From: an uncultured Adlercreutzia sp.
GTDB taxonomy: Bacteria > Actinomycetota > Coriobacteriia > Coriobacteriales > Eggerthellaceae
Direction of reading: 5' to 3'
Length of the DNA: 19,454 bases
Assembly (NCBI GenBank): GCA_910589165.1
Contig: CAJUSP010000027.1
Coordinates: 1-19,454, forward strand
Positions within the stretch are counted from its first letter, which is position 1; each line of letters starts with the position of its first letter. The position numbers and the translations under genes were made by a program. Shown here one piece after another: positions 6,449 through 13,784 of this stretch. The notes beneath the pieces were generated by a model, which saw nothing but the letters and a program-made list of their open reading frames with translations, had not been told where the DNA came from and did no database searches.

Positions 6449-7663
6449 CTAAGACGAGCGGTGGGCCGCGTCGGGGTGGATGCTCATCGATTCGAAGCGG
6501 TTCTCCATCCACTCGTTGTCGAAGTGGTCGGCGCAGAACTGCTCGAGCGCGTTGTCGGGGGCCACGCCAGCAAGCCGCGAGTACCAGCAGTCGAGCGCCA
6601 CGAGCGTCATGGCGCCGTCGATAATCATGAGCACGGCACACACGGCCGTGACCGAGTAGCGCCAGCGCCACGGAATAAGGTTCACCGTCTGCAGCAGCGC
6701 CGGCAGCGCCAGGCGCACCCACACCACGCCGAGGACGCCCCACATACACATGAACATGAAGTTCGTGCGCCCGTTAATGTTCAAAAACGTGCCAGTGTAG
6801 TCCCAGGCCACGGCGCCGAACGCGTACTCCATGAACCAGCTGACGAAGTACTCGAAGGCCCCGCCGATAACCGCGCTTACCGCGAAGATGACCGGCAGCG
6901 GCGCGTTGTGGAACCGGTTCAAGGCCAGCGTCATCAGCACGGCGCCGAAGCCGTAGATGGGCGAGAACGGCCCCCACAGAAGCCCGGCGCGGTCCTCGTA
7001 GTGGCCGAAGTCCACCACGAGCACATGGTAGATGGATTCGATGACCACACCGGCCACCGACGCGATGACGAAGATCCAGAACAGGTTGAAGAAGTCGAGC
7101 TCGATGAAGCCGTCGCCCGATTTGTCAAGCCCGAGGGTGCCCTCCTCGGCCTCCTCGCGGGTTTCCATGAGGCGCAGGCGCCGCTGCAGCTCGCGCTCGT
7201 CGGACAGCGACGGGTCCACCCACACATGAGCCACGATGAGGATGAGCGCCGTAATGCCCAAAAACCACAGGCCCGGGTTCACGCCGAACAGCATGAGGTC
7301 GCTCGCGAAGGCCACCACGAGCGCGATGGCCACCGACTCGGCGAGAATGCGCGCCCGGCGGCGGTTGCCGCGCAGCAGGCGGAAGCCCAGAGCCGCCGAG
7401 GCCAGAATGGCGTAGCAGACGGCCGCCACCAGCACCACGAACAAGATGATGGTCAGCACCGAGTCGTCTTCGTAGGAGCCGGAGAGGAACACCTGGCCCA
7501 TATCAACCCACACCCCGATGACCTGGGGCACCAGCGCCAGGCCGCCCACCATCAGCAGCACGCCGAACACGCGCAGGGCCACCGGCGTGCGCTCGCTGGG
7601 AGCCGCGTCGCCTATGCCGGGCGAGGGCTGCAAGGGGGTTTGTTGAAGAACGGGCTCATTCAT
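6449..7663 (-). CDS. Multi-pass membrane protein, putative ABC-transporter type IV (CmpB-like, PF06541)
   Basis: The protein has 404 residues. The N-terminal ~30 are polar and Pro-rich. Then come ~5 hydrophobic segments (30-160), a charged cytoplasmic loop (~165-205, EREL..RREEAEEG) and the conserved C-terminal domain (~215-350). That domain carries WGPFSPIYGFG, GGAFEYFVSW and NINGRTNFMFMCMWG, which match the CmpB-like family of Firmicutes and Actinobacteria. Function in the family is poorly known despite the ABC-transporter name; no ATPase or binding protein is nearby. It heads a tight minus-strand run, with the J-protein following after 8 bases. No good ribosome-binding site precedes the ATG, so translation may start from a short or absent leader. 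Confidence 0.75.
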   Translation of the reverse strand: MNEPVLQQTPLQPSPGIGDAAPSERTPVALRVFGVLLMVGGLALVPQVIGVWVDMGQVFLSGSYEDDSVLTIILFVVLVAAVCYAILASAALGFRLLRGNRRRARILAESVAIALVVAFASDLMLFGVNPGLWFLGITALILIVAHVWVDPSLSDERELQRRLRLMETREEAEEGTLGLDKSGDGFIELDFFNLFWIFVIASVAGVVIESIYHVLVVDFGHYEDRAGLLWGPFSPIYGFGAVLMTLALNRFHNAPLPVIFAVSAVIGGAFEYFVSWFMEYAFGAVAWDYTGTFLNINGRTNFMFMCMWGVLGVVWVRLALPALLQTVNLIPWRWRYSVTAVCAVLMIIDGAMTLVALDCWYSRLAGVAPDNALEQFCADHFDNEWMENRFESMSIHPDAAHRSS

Positions 7664-7761
7664 AGGGCTATGGTATCATTTCCCCCATCGTGGGGCCCCA
7701 AGCCCACAACATACCCGCAAGCTGTATACCTCGCGACACAATGCCGCCGAAAGGAGAGCCC
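7664..7761. promoter_or_regulatory. Divergent intergenic region with near-palindromic promoter core
   Basis: The 98 bases separate two divergent membrane-protein genes. ATGGTATCAT (7670-7679) is nearly symmetrical and can be read as a -10-like box on both strands. GTGGG/CCCAC (from 7691) could form a short hairpin in the plus-strand leader. AAAGGAG lies just before the plus-strand ATG. No clear -35 elements are visible. Confidence 0.25.
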
Positions 7762-8178
7762 ATGGAAACCGAGCAGCGCTCGAGCGCCTCGTGGTACCTG
7801 CGGATGTTTTCCTACCTGCTGCTGCTCTGCGGGCTGTTCGGCGTGGCCGTCGGGGCCGTGGTCGTGGCCATCGCCTTCGCCGACGGTGCCCCCACCGAGG
7901 CCAGCGTCTCGCTTTCCGCCCTTGTGCTGGGGCTTAGCGCCATCGCCGCCAACGGCGTCACCTTGGCCTGCGGCATCGTCGGCTGGATCGCCTCGCGCGA
8001 ACCGGCGCAGCGGGGGCTGCTGCGCACCTTAGGACTCGTCGGCATCGTCGCCTCGGTTATGGCGCTCGGCCTGTGCTACGCCACCGGCGCCGGGCTTCCC
8101 ACCTCGCTCATCTTCAACCTGCTGCTTATGGTCATCGTCTTCGTCATCGCCAACAACCTGGTCAAATCGGCCCTTTAG
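7762..8178 (+). CDS. Small four-helix membrane protein of unknown function
   Basis: The start at 7762 (METEQRSS) follows AAAGGAGAGCCC; an in-frame ATG at 7690 without a ribosome-binding site is rejected. The protein has 138 residues. A short polar N-terminus leads to four hydrophobic helices at ~14-40, ~48-73, ~85-105 and ~110-132, with few charges between them. No signature motif is recognised and no family can be named. It is 91 bases upstream of another membrane-anchored protein in the same direction and divergent from the CmpB-like gene. It could be a small membrane accessory factor, but nothing in the sequence shows this. Confidence 0.65.
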   Translation: METEQRSSASWYLRMFSYLLLLCGLFGVAVGAVVVAIAFADGAPTEASVSLSALVLGLSAIAANGVTLACGIVGWIASREPAQRGLLRTLGLVGIVASVMALGLCYATGAGLPTSLIFNLLLMVIVFVIANNLVKSAL

Positions 8179-8215
8179 TGCGGTGGCGGGCTAGCCGAGC
8201 GGCCCCTAAGTAAAG

Positions 8216-8221
8216 TACAAT
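8216..8221 (+). promoter_or_regulatory. Possible -10 box for the membrane-anchored protein at 8270
   Basis: TACAAT lies 48 bases upstream of the ATG in an AT-richer patch of the gap, with a GGAGGAA ribosome-binding site further down. No convincing -35 hexamer lies at 16-18 bases, so the call is weak. Confidence 0.3.
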
Positions 8222-8269
8222 GCGCAGCGAGCGCCGCCCCACGGCGGCAAACCTGTTCAGGAGGAACCT

Positions 8270-9688
8270 ATGACCGAGAACGAACCCATCGGCACCGAGG
8301 GCGCAAGCACCCCCTCGCCCACCGAGGCCAAGGCCGCCGAGGCCCGCCAGGCCGCCGCGGCGTTCATCCAGAGCGCCGGCGAGCCCGAACCTGCCGCCGA
8401 GGCCGCCCCCGAGGCTGCCGCCAGCCCCGCCGCCGAGGCCGCCGCTCTCAAGGCGAGCTACGGCACCGTGGAGGCCGCCCAGCCGCGCAACGTGAAGAAG
8501 GGCGCGCGCATCGCCATCATCGTGGCCATCGTCATCGTCATTTTGGCCGCATTGGCCGGGGCCGCCTTCCTGTTCACCCAGGGCACCTTCACCGAGACCC
8601 CGGCCGCCGAGGAAACCCAGCGCGTGCCGCTGTCGGACGCCCGGGTTATCGCCGCCTTCGACGAGGTGGCTATGGACGCGCCGGATATCTCGCAGTACGC
8701 CTACGTGTCCCAAGACGCGCTCATCGGGCCGAAGTTCAGCGATATCGTGCTGAACGAGCCCACCAACCTCGGCACCGCTGCCAACCAGATCATCGAGTGC
8801 ACCGCCACGGCGACGGCCACCTTCAAGAACAAGGGCATCGAAATCGTCGTGCCCGTCACGCTGCCCTTCGAGTACTCCCCCGAGGGCGAGACCTGGGTGC
8901 CCGGCGAAATCACCCGCGGCGAGGCCACGGCCACCCCGCTGGCCAGCCCGAGCGCCACCGACATCATCGCGAACCTGAACGACATCTTGGCCACCAACGA
9001 CCCCACCTACGGCGAGGCCATGGCCGATGCCGAGATCATGAAGACCACTTCCGACCTCACCATCGACGGCGGCACCATCGGCGTCGAGCTTTCCAAGAGC
9101 ATCGAGAGCGAGGCCGACGGCGTGGTCCGCACCGAGCTGCGCACTTCCTCGGTCACCCTGGCCGTAGCCTGGTCGCCCACGGAGGGGTGGCTCGTCACCG
9201 TCAGCGATGCCGGTCAGATTGAGACCACCACCAACGAGGTGCCCGCCCCCGGCAGCGAGGGCGCCGCGGCAGGTAGCAGCGGCACAGCGGCCGCGCTCGA
9301 CCCCACCGCGAACAACCAGGAGCCCGAGAACGTGGGCAACGCCAAGTACGGCGACTCCCTCATTCTCTCCGGCACGCTGCAGGCCATCTCGAACGTGGGC
9401 GCGCTGTCCGAGGGCAACGACTACACCAACGGCGGCGCCTCCGAGACGGCCGACGGCAAGGTGCAGTTCGTGCTCGTGCTGAACCGTCCGCTCGACATCA
9501 ACCTGAACGGCTCGCAGTACCGCCTCACCTCGGTGGCCATCGCCACCAACGGGCTCGAGGACGACGTCATCAACAGCCTCTACGGCAAGACGGCCACGGT
9601 GTCCGGCTCCATCGAGGAGTCCTTCGCCACCAGCTGGTCGCCTGTGGGCCTCAAGACCCTCGAGATCAAGGACGTCCCCCGCTCCTAG
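8270..9688 (+). CDS. Bitopic membrane-anchored protein with large extracytoplasmic part, unknown function
   Basis: The 472-residue protein starts at an ATG behind CAGGAGGAACCT. Residues 1-75 are an Ala/Glu/Pro-rich low-complexity cytoplasmic tail. KKGAR (76-80) precedes one strong TM helix (~80-103), so the basic side predicts N-in, C-out. Outside there are two probable beta-rich regions, ~115-325 and ~350-472, separated by a Gly/Ala/Ser/Pro linker (~328-350). The first resembles small beta domains with repeated T/V strands (TATATATFKN, SVTLAVAW). The C-terminal part (YGDSLILSGTL...TVSGSIEES) could be an OB-like or beta-sandwich fold. No catalytic motif or cell-wall anchor is seen. It may be a surface sensor or adhesin-like protein, but this is only a guess. 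A strong terminator follows. Confidence 0.75.
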   Translation: MTENEPIGTEGASTPSPTEAKAAEARQAAAAFIQSAGEPEPAAEAAPEAAASPAAEAAALKASYGTVEAAQPRNVKKGARIAIIVAIVIVILAALAGAAFLFTQGTFTETPAAEETQRVPLSDARVIAAFDEVAMDAPDISQYAYVSQDALIGPKFSDIVLNEPTNLGTAANQIIECTATATATFKNKGIEIVVPVTLPFEYSPEGETWVPGEITRGEATATPLASPSATDIIANLNDILATNDPTYGEAMADAEIMKTTSDLTIDGGTIGVELSKSIESEADGVVRTELRTSSVTLAVAWSPTEGWLVTVSDAGQIETTTNEVPAPGSEGAAAGSSGTAAALDPTANNQEPENVGNAKYGDSLILSGTLQAISNVGALSEGNDYTNGGASETADGKVQFVLVLNRPLDINLNGSQYRLTSVAIATNGLEDDVINSLYGKTATVSGSIEESFATSWSPVGLKTLEIKDVPRS

Positions 9689-9714
9689 CGCAAACGCTCA
9701 GCAGCCACAAGGAA

Positions 9715-9747
9715 GGCCCGCAGCTCCAACAAGCTGCGGGCCTTTTT
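9715..9747 (+). terminator. Intrinsic terminator after the membrane-anchored protein
   Basis: GGCCCGCAGC (9715-9724) and GCTGCGGGCC (9733-9742) form a perfect 10-bp stem with an 8-base loop, followed by TTTTT. It lies 27 bases past the stop at 9688. Confidence 0.9.
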
Positions 9748-9781
9748 CTGGTTCCGTTCTCCAACTAACCGCACGACAAAA

Positions 9782-9810
9782 GCGGAAGGGGCATGGCCCC
9801 TCCCCTACGA
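9782..9810. repeat. Short palindromic repeat, variant copy
   Basis: AGGGGC (9787-9792) pairs with GCCCCT (9796-9801) around ATG, with flanks GCGG and CCCTACGA matching the unit at 2398. One stem pair has changed on both sides compared with the other copies (AAGGGC/GCCCTT), which keeps the pairing. It faces the inverted copy at 9835-9863. Confidence 0.6.
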
Positions 9811-9834
9811 ACAGCGGACGACACCGGGACCCAC

Positions 9835-9863
9835 CCGTAGGGCAAGGGCCATGCCCTTGCCGC
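9835..9863. repeat. Short palindromic repeat, inverted copy
   Basis: GGCAAGGGC (9841-9849) pairs with GCCCTTGCC (9853-9861) around CAT, flanked by CCGTA and GC. It is in the opposite orientation to 9782-9810. The two lie between the convergent genes ending at 9688 and 9873, and the CCCTACG/CGTAGGG flanks could pair to form a larger cruciform. Confidence 0.75.
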
Positions 9864-9872
9864 TCGACTGCC

Positions 9873-10685
9873 TTACGGCTGCTGGTAGGGCAAACGCGCG
9901 TCGGGCAGGGTTGTCCACTCGGGCGCGTAGCGGGCCACCCAGTGCCCCATGGCCCGATAGCTCAGCACCTGGGCCGGCGTCACGATAAGGCAGCCCACGA
10001 CGTAGACGATGAGCGTGCAGACGATCATCGGCCCCGCAATGGCCCCCATAAGCGACATCACCTGGGCGAAGGAGGGGTCGGCCACGCTGCTCATAGCGCC
10101 GATGGTAGGCGCCGCAGTGCCGAACATGACGAGCGTGGTGAACAGCGCGACCACCGTTCCCACCGCCATCAGAATCACGGCCGCCACGAGCTCCGGCACA
10201 ATGGACACCACCAGCAGCTGGCCCCAGTTGCGGCGCGCCTTGTCCCACATGTCCTTCAGGTTGAAGCCGTCGCCCAGGTTCAGCCCCATGATCATGCGCA
10301 TCTGCATGAGCATGAGCGCCACGGCCACGGCCAGCATCACGGCAATCTCCACCAGCACGCCGATGAGGGGCATCCAGCCGAGCACGCCGCTCACAACGGC
10401 GCTGGCAATACCCACCACCAGCGACAGCACGAAGCCGTAGAAGCCGAACTCGAAGTTCTTCCCTGTCACCATGTTCGCGGGCAGGGGCGTACGGCCGCCG
10501 AAGGGCACCTCGCGGGCCCAGAACAGCAAGTAGCCCGTCACCACGAAGTTCAGGATGGGCACGCACATGATCAGGCCGAGCACGAGCATGCGGCTCACGT
10601 AGTTCGGCGCCATCTTGATGTCGGCCCACGCCGCCGAAAGGCAGCTTTGGGCATACACCGGGGCCTGGTAGTTCACCGGTTCCAT
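9873..10685 (-). CDS. DUF4013-like multi-pass membrane protein
   Basis: The start at 10685 (MEPVNYQAPVY) lies behind GAGGAGGTCTT; the longer open frame to 10760 lacks a ribosome-binding site. The protein has 270 residues and about six hydrophobic segments. The soluble N-terminus (1-30, ending W-A-D-I-K) is followed by a first long helix. Then come a GRTPLPANMVTGKNFEFGF loop and helices at ~75-135, with an FNLKDMWDKARRNWG amphipathic segment at ~145 that resembles the DUF4013 pattern. Two more long helices run from ~160 to 245. The family's function is unknown. It appears monocistronic: 134 bases separate it from the MFS gene upstream, and the palindromic repeat lies just past its stop. Confidence 0.68.
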   Translation of the reverse strand: MEPVNYQAPVYAQSCLSAAWADIKMAPNYVSRMLVLGLIMCVPILNFVVTGYLLFWAREVPFGGRTPLPANMVTGKNFEFGFYGFVLSLVVGIASAVVSGVLGWMPLIGVLVEIAVMLAVAVALMLMQMRMIMGLNLGDGFNLKDMWDKARRNWGQLLVVSIVPELVAAVILMAVGTVVALFTTLVMFGTAAPTIGAMSSVADPSFAQVMSLMGAIAGPMIVCTLIVYVVGCLIVTPAQVLSYRAMGHWVARYAPEWTTLPDARLPYQQP

Positions 10686-10819
10686 AAGACCTCCTCTTCC
10701 AGCGCGCGCCGCCGTCGGCCCGCGCACGTACCTAGGCAGATGCCCCCATTGTGGCACCACCGGCTTACTGACGGTGAATCAGATGCGGAATTGTCATCTT
10801 ATTCCACAGAGTACGCGCC

Positions 10820-12148
10820 TTACAGGTCGCGCTTTTCCACCTTGGTGTAGGGCGAGGGCAGAATGCCGCGCTTGACGATGCGATAGCAGAGGATGGCCGT
10901 AAGCGGCATGCCCAGGCACAGCACCGCGCCCACCTTGAAGCTGGCCATGGTGCCGAAGGTGTCGATGATGGCGCCGGCCGTGGTGGGGCCGAAGGCGGCG
11001 CCGCAGGTGTAGCCGGCGTTGAGCCACGTGATGGCCTCGGTAAGCCGCGCGTCGGGCACGGCCCGCTCGCACACGCCATTGGCGATGATGAGCAGCGGCG
11101 CGTAGGTAGCCGCCCCCACGAGCGCCACCACCATAAGCGAGGCCGCCGAGTTCACGAACACCATGGTGCCGAAGCCCAGGCCCACCAGGCACGCGCTTAC
11201 CACCAGCTGCTTGGGCAGCGGCGCGCGCAGGCGCACCATGCCGAAGACAAACCCCATGACCATAGACACGATGCCCGAGGCCACCAGCACCGCGCCGGCG
11301 AAATCGGGGCTGTTCAAATCTTCGGAAAGCGAGACAGTGGCCGTGTCGAACAGGCCGAGGAACGACCCCATGAACATGTAGATGACGAAGAGCACGCGGA
11401 TGGGCGCGCAGGTGGCCAGCAGGCTCTTGCGCGGCGCCGGCTCGGCGGAGGCGCCGTCGGAGAGGCCCTCGGCCTCCACTTCAGCTTCGGGGCCAGCCTC
11501 GGCTTCCAGGGACGCCGCCGACCAGCCGGGCTCCGGCTCGGTGGAGCGCGAGGCCACGAGCACCGCGCAGCCCACCACAAAGCCGATGCCGCCGGCCACC
11601 ATGCCCGCCACAGGCACGATGGCCGCCGCCAGCGCGATGGAAAGCGACGGGCTGAAGATGAAGGCGACGTCGTCGAGCACGCTCTCGTAGGAGAACATCG
11701 TGCGCAAATCGGGCGCGGCCTCGCCCAGGCGGCCCGAGCGAATGAGGTAGGTCCACCGCGAGCGGGCCATGGCCTGGGGGCTCGGATAGAACCCCACCAG
11801 CAGCGAGCCGATGAACAGCGGCCACACCGGCCCGTGGGCCAGCACCGTGCCAATTTGAATGGCCAGGCCCACGAGCGTGATGGCGGCCGCCTTCGGAATG
11901 ACGGCCCCCTGGCCGCGCTCGTCCATGCGCTTGGAAACGCGCGGCGCCACCACGAAGATGGAAAGGGCGATAAGCGACGAGGCCAGGCCCGCCGTGAAGA
12001 ACGAGTAGCCCGACAGCGTGATCATGGTCACCGTGCCGATGTTGAGCATGCCGCCGAAGAAGCGGATGAGCAGGCAGGCGATATCAAACGAGTAGGCCTC
12101 GCGCACCGCCAGCACCTTCTTGTATACCCCGGGGTTCACCGCCGCCAT
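10820..12148 (-). CDS. MFS transporter, substrate unknown
   Basis: The start at 12148 (MAAVNPGVYKK) follows AAGGAGGCAGGC; 95 upstream codons of open frame overlap the intergenic hairpins and lack coding character. The protein has 442 residues in two six-helix halves. Helices 1-6 run to ~205. An acidic, alanine-rich cytoplasmic linker of ~40 residues (EPEPGW...EAEVEAEG) precedes the basic APRKS and the second half. The loop VSKRMDERGQG after TM2 is a motif-A-like region. VLDDVAFIFSP in TM5 and NAGYTCGAAFGPTTAGA in the C-terminal half are further landmarks. The general topology resembles sugar- or drug-efflux MFS permeases, but no subfamily can be assigned. It is not closely spaced with either neighbour. 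Confidence 0.75.
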   Translation of the reverse strand: MAAVNPGVYKKVLAVREAYSFDIACLLIRFFGGMLNIGTVTMITLSGYSFFTAGLASSLIALSIFVVAPRVSKRMDERGQGAVIPKAAAITLVGLAIQIGTVLAHGPVWPLFIGSLLVGFYPSPQAMARSRWTYLIRSGRLGEAAPDLRTMFSYESVLDDVAFIFSPSLSIALAAAIVPVAGMVAGGIGFVVGCAVLVASRSTEPEPGWSAASLEAEAGPEAEVEAEGLSDGASAEPAPRKSLLATCAPIRVLFVIYMFMGSFLGLFDTATVSLSEDLNSPDFAGAVLVASGIVSMVMGFVFGMVRLRAPLPKQLVVSACLVGLGFGTMVFVNSAASLMVVALVGAATYAPLLIIANGVCERAVPDARLTEAITWLNAGYTCGAAFGPTTAGAIIDTFGTMASFKVGAVLCLGMPLTAILCYRIVKRGILPSPYTKVEKRDL

Positions 12149-12296
12149 GCCTGCCTCCTTCCGCATTGTCGCCGCACACAGGACACGCCCGGGCATCTCC
12201 GGGCGCGCATAGCCCCAGGGTACCACGTCAGATGGGGAATGCGAACCCCCTCCCCTTCCAAATTCCCGCGCCCCCGCTTGGACAAAGTGACAACCC

Positions 12297-12311
12297 GTGA
12301 GACAGTGCCCC
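12297..12311. repeat. Isolated 15-base end of the long inverted repeat
   Basis: GTGAGACAGTGCCCC is identical to the outer 15 bases of the arms at 2277 and 16836, but the matching second arm is missing. It sits beside the terminator hairpin at 12317-12352. It looks like a remnant or an end-only insertion. Confidence 0.6.
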
Positions 12312-12316
12312 ACCCC

Positions 12317-12352
12317 AACAAAACGGCCCCGCAGCGGGCAACTGCGGGGCCG
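12317..12352 (-). terminator. Intrinsic terminator of the EamA-creatininase-MHS operon
   Basis: CGGCCCCGCAG (12324-12334) and CTGCGGGGCCG (12342-12352) form an 11-bp stem. On the minus strand it is followed by TTTTGTT (12317-12323). It lies ~110 bases past the stop of the MHS transporter gene and fits as the operon terminator. Confidence 0.8.
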
Positions 12353-12359
12353 TGAAGGC

Positions 12360-12451
12360 GGGGCGGCAGGATCGGCGCCGCCCCGTGCCGCCTGGAAGGA
12401 GCAGCCGGACACCTCAGAGGAAGCTGGCCCCAAGAGGGCTCAAGGGCCAGC
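12360..12451 (-). other. Two GC-rich hairpins in the MHS 3' region
   Basis: GCTGGCCC/GGGCCAGC (12423-12430 with 12444-12451) and GGGGCGGC/GCCGCCCC (12360-12367 with 12377-12384) form 8-bp stems without U-tracts. Together with the terminator they make a three-hairpin 3' end. The rest of the 316-base gap (12149-12464) holds only the 15-base repeat end and a CGCCCGG/CCGGGCG hairpin (12186-12205) in the MFS leader. Confidence 0.45.
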
Positions 12452-12464
12452 ATCGCTTACCCGG

Positions 12465-13784
12465 CTACTGAATCTCATCCAAGGGCATGCCGTTGTAATC
12501 TTTGGCGGTGAAGAACAAGATGACGCCCGCCACTGCGGCGATGACCATCATGTAGAACGCCGGCATGAGGCCGTTGCCCGTGGCGTCGATGAGCGCCGTG
12601 GCCACGAACGACGCCGTGCCGCCGAACACCACATAGGCGATGTTCGAGCCCAAAGCCGCGCCGGTGTAGCGCACCTCGGTGGGGAACATCTCGGCCTGGT
12701 AGCAGGCGATGTTCGCGTCGTTCAGCGAAAGCGTCACGCACATGATGAGCTCGGCGATGATGACGATGGGCAGCGTCGCCGTTCCCAGCATGAGGAAGCA
12801 CGGCACCGACAGCACGATGAAGGCCACGCAGGCGGAAAGCAGCATCCGGCGGCGCCCCACCTTATCCGACAGCGTGCCGGCCCCGAAGATGATGAACAGG
12901 TAGGCCACAAGCGCCACATCGGTGGCCAGCTGGGCCTGGGAGGCCTCCATGGCCGTGTAGCTCGTCAGGTAGGTGGGCAGGTAGGTCAGCACTAGGTAGA
13001 AGCCCACGGCGTTCACCATGGTGGCCGCAATGGAGGACACCAGGCGCCGGCGGTACTTCTTGAACACGAGGCGCGTGGGGTGGGCGGCCTCCTTGTCCTC
13101 CTTCTCCATCTCCTTGAAGGCCGGGGAGTCCTCCAGCTTCGTACGGATGTAGTGGGCGATGAAGCCCAAGGGGCCCGCCAGCAGAAACGGAATGCGCCAG
13201 CCCCACTCGATGAGCGCCGCCTCGGGCAGCACCATCTTCAGCACCAGGGCCATGGTGGACCCGGCCAGAAGGCCGGTGGCCGTAGAGGCCGGCACAAGCG
13301 AGCAGTAGCGCCCGCGTTTGTCGGCCGGCGCGTACTCGGCCAGAAACACCGCCGCGCCGGAGTACTCGCCCGCCACCGAGAAGCCCTGCACGCTGCGCAG
13401 CACGAGCAGCAGAATGGGCGAGGCGATGCCGATGGTGGCATAGGAGGGCAAGCACCCGATAAGGAACGCCGCGCCGGACATGAGCAGCACCGAGATGGCC
13501 AGCGACTGCTTGCGCCCCTTCTTGTCGCCCATATTCCCCCAGAACATCGCGCCCAGCGGGCGGAAGATGAAGGCCAGGGCGAAGATGGCGAAGGCGAGCA
13601 GGGTGGAGTTCACCTCGGATTCCGGGAAGAACACGAGCCCGATGGTGATGGCGAAGTAGGTGTAGGTGGCGTAGTCGAACCACTCTATGAAGTTCCCCAG
13701 GAAGGAAGAGGCGGCGACGCGCTTCAGGTCGCGGCCCGCCGAGGCGCCTTGGGTGGCCGGCGCAGGCCCGTCGCTAGTTCTCAT
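12465..13784 (-). CDS. MHS-family (metabolite:H+ symporter) MFS permease
   Basis: The protein has 439 residues from the ATG at 13784 (MRTSDGP), preceded by GGTGATTTCC; a GTG at 13793 is an alternative. It carries clear MHS (ProP/KgtP/ShiA-type) signatures: GNFIEWFDYATY in TM1, RPLGAMFWGNMGDKKGRK (TM2-3 loop, motif A), LRSVQGFSVAGEYSGA in TM4, and a second motif-A-like segment LSDKVGRRRM in the C-terminal half. It is expected in the cytoplasmic membrane, importing a small polar solute with protons. The start overlaps the creatininase stop by 11 bases, so it is translationally coupled to that enzyme and a likely importer for its substrate (creatinine or a relative). That assignment is inference from context. 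Confidence 0.88.
   Translation of the reverse strand: MRTSDGPAPATQGASAGRDLKRVAASSFLGNFIEWFDYATYTYFAITIGLVFFPESEVNSTLLAFAIFALAFIFRPLGAMFWGNMGDKKGRKQSLAISVLLMSGAAFLIGCLPSYATIGIASPILLLVLRSVQGFSVAGEYSGAAVFLAEYAPADKRGRYCSLVPASTATGLLAGSTMALVLKMVLPEAALIEWGWRIPFLLAGPLGFIAHYIRTKLEDSPAFKEMEKEDKEAAHPTRLVFKKYRRRLVSSIAATMVNAVGFYLVLTYLPTYLTSYTAMEASQAQLATDVALVAYLFIIFGAGTLSDKVGRRRMLLSACVAFIVLSVPCFLMLGTATLPIVIIAELIMCVTLSLNDANIACYQAEMFPTEVRYTGAALGSNIAYVVFGGTASFVATALIDATGNGLMPAFYMMVIAAVAGVILFFTAKDYNGMPLDEIQ

Noticed and set aside
6441..6749. N-terminal extension of the J protein
   Set aside because: It overlaps the CmpB-like gene in another frame; the J domain begins right after the GTG at 6440, which has AGGAGG.
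12149..12433. N-terminal extension of the MFS gene
   Set aside because: It runs through a terminator hairpin and the repeat end; the ATG at 12148 has a good ribosome-binding site and starts the conserved part.
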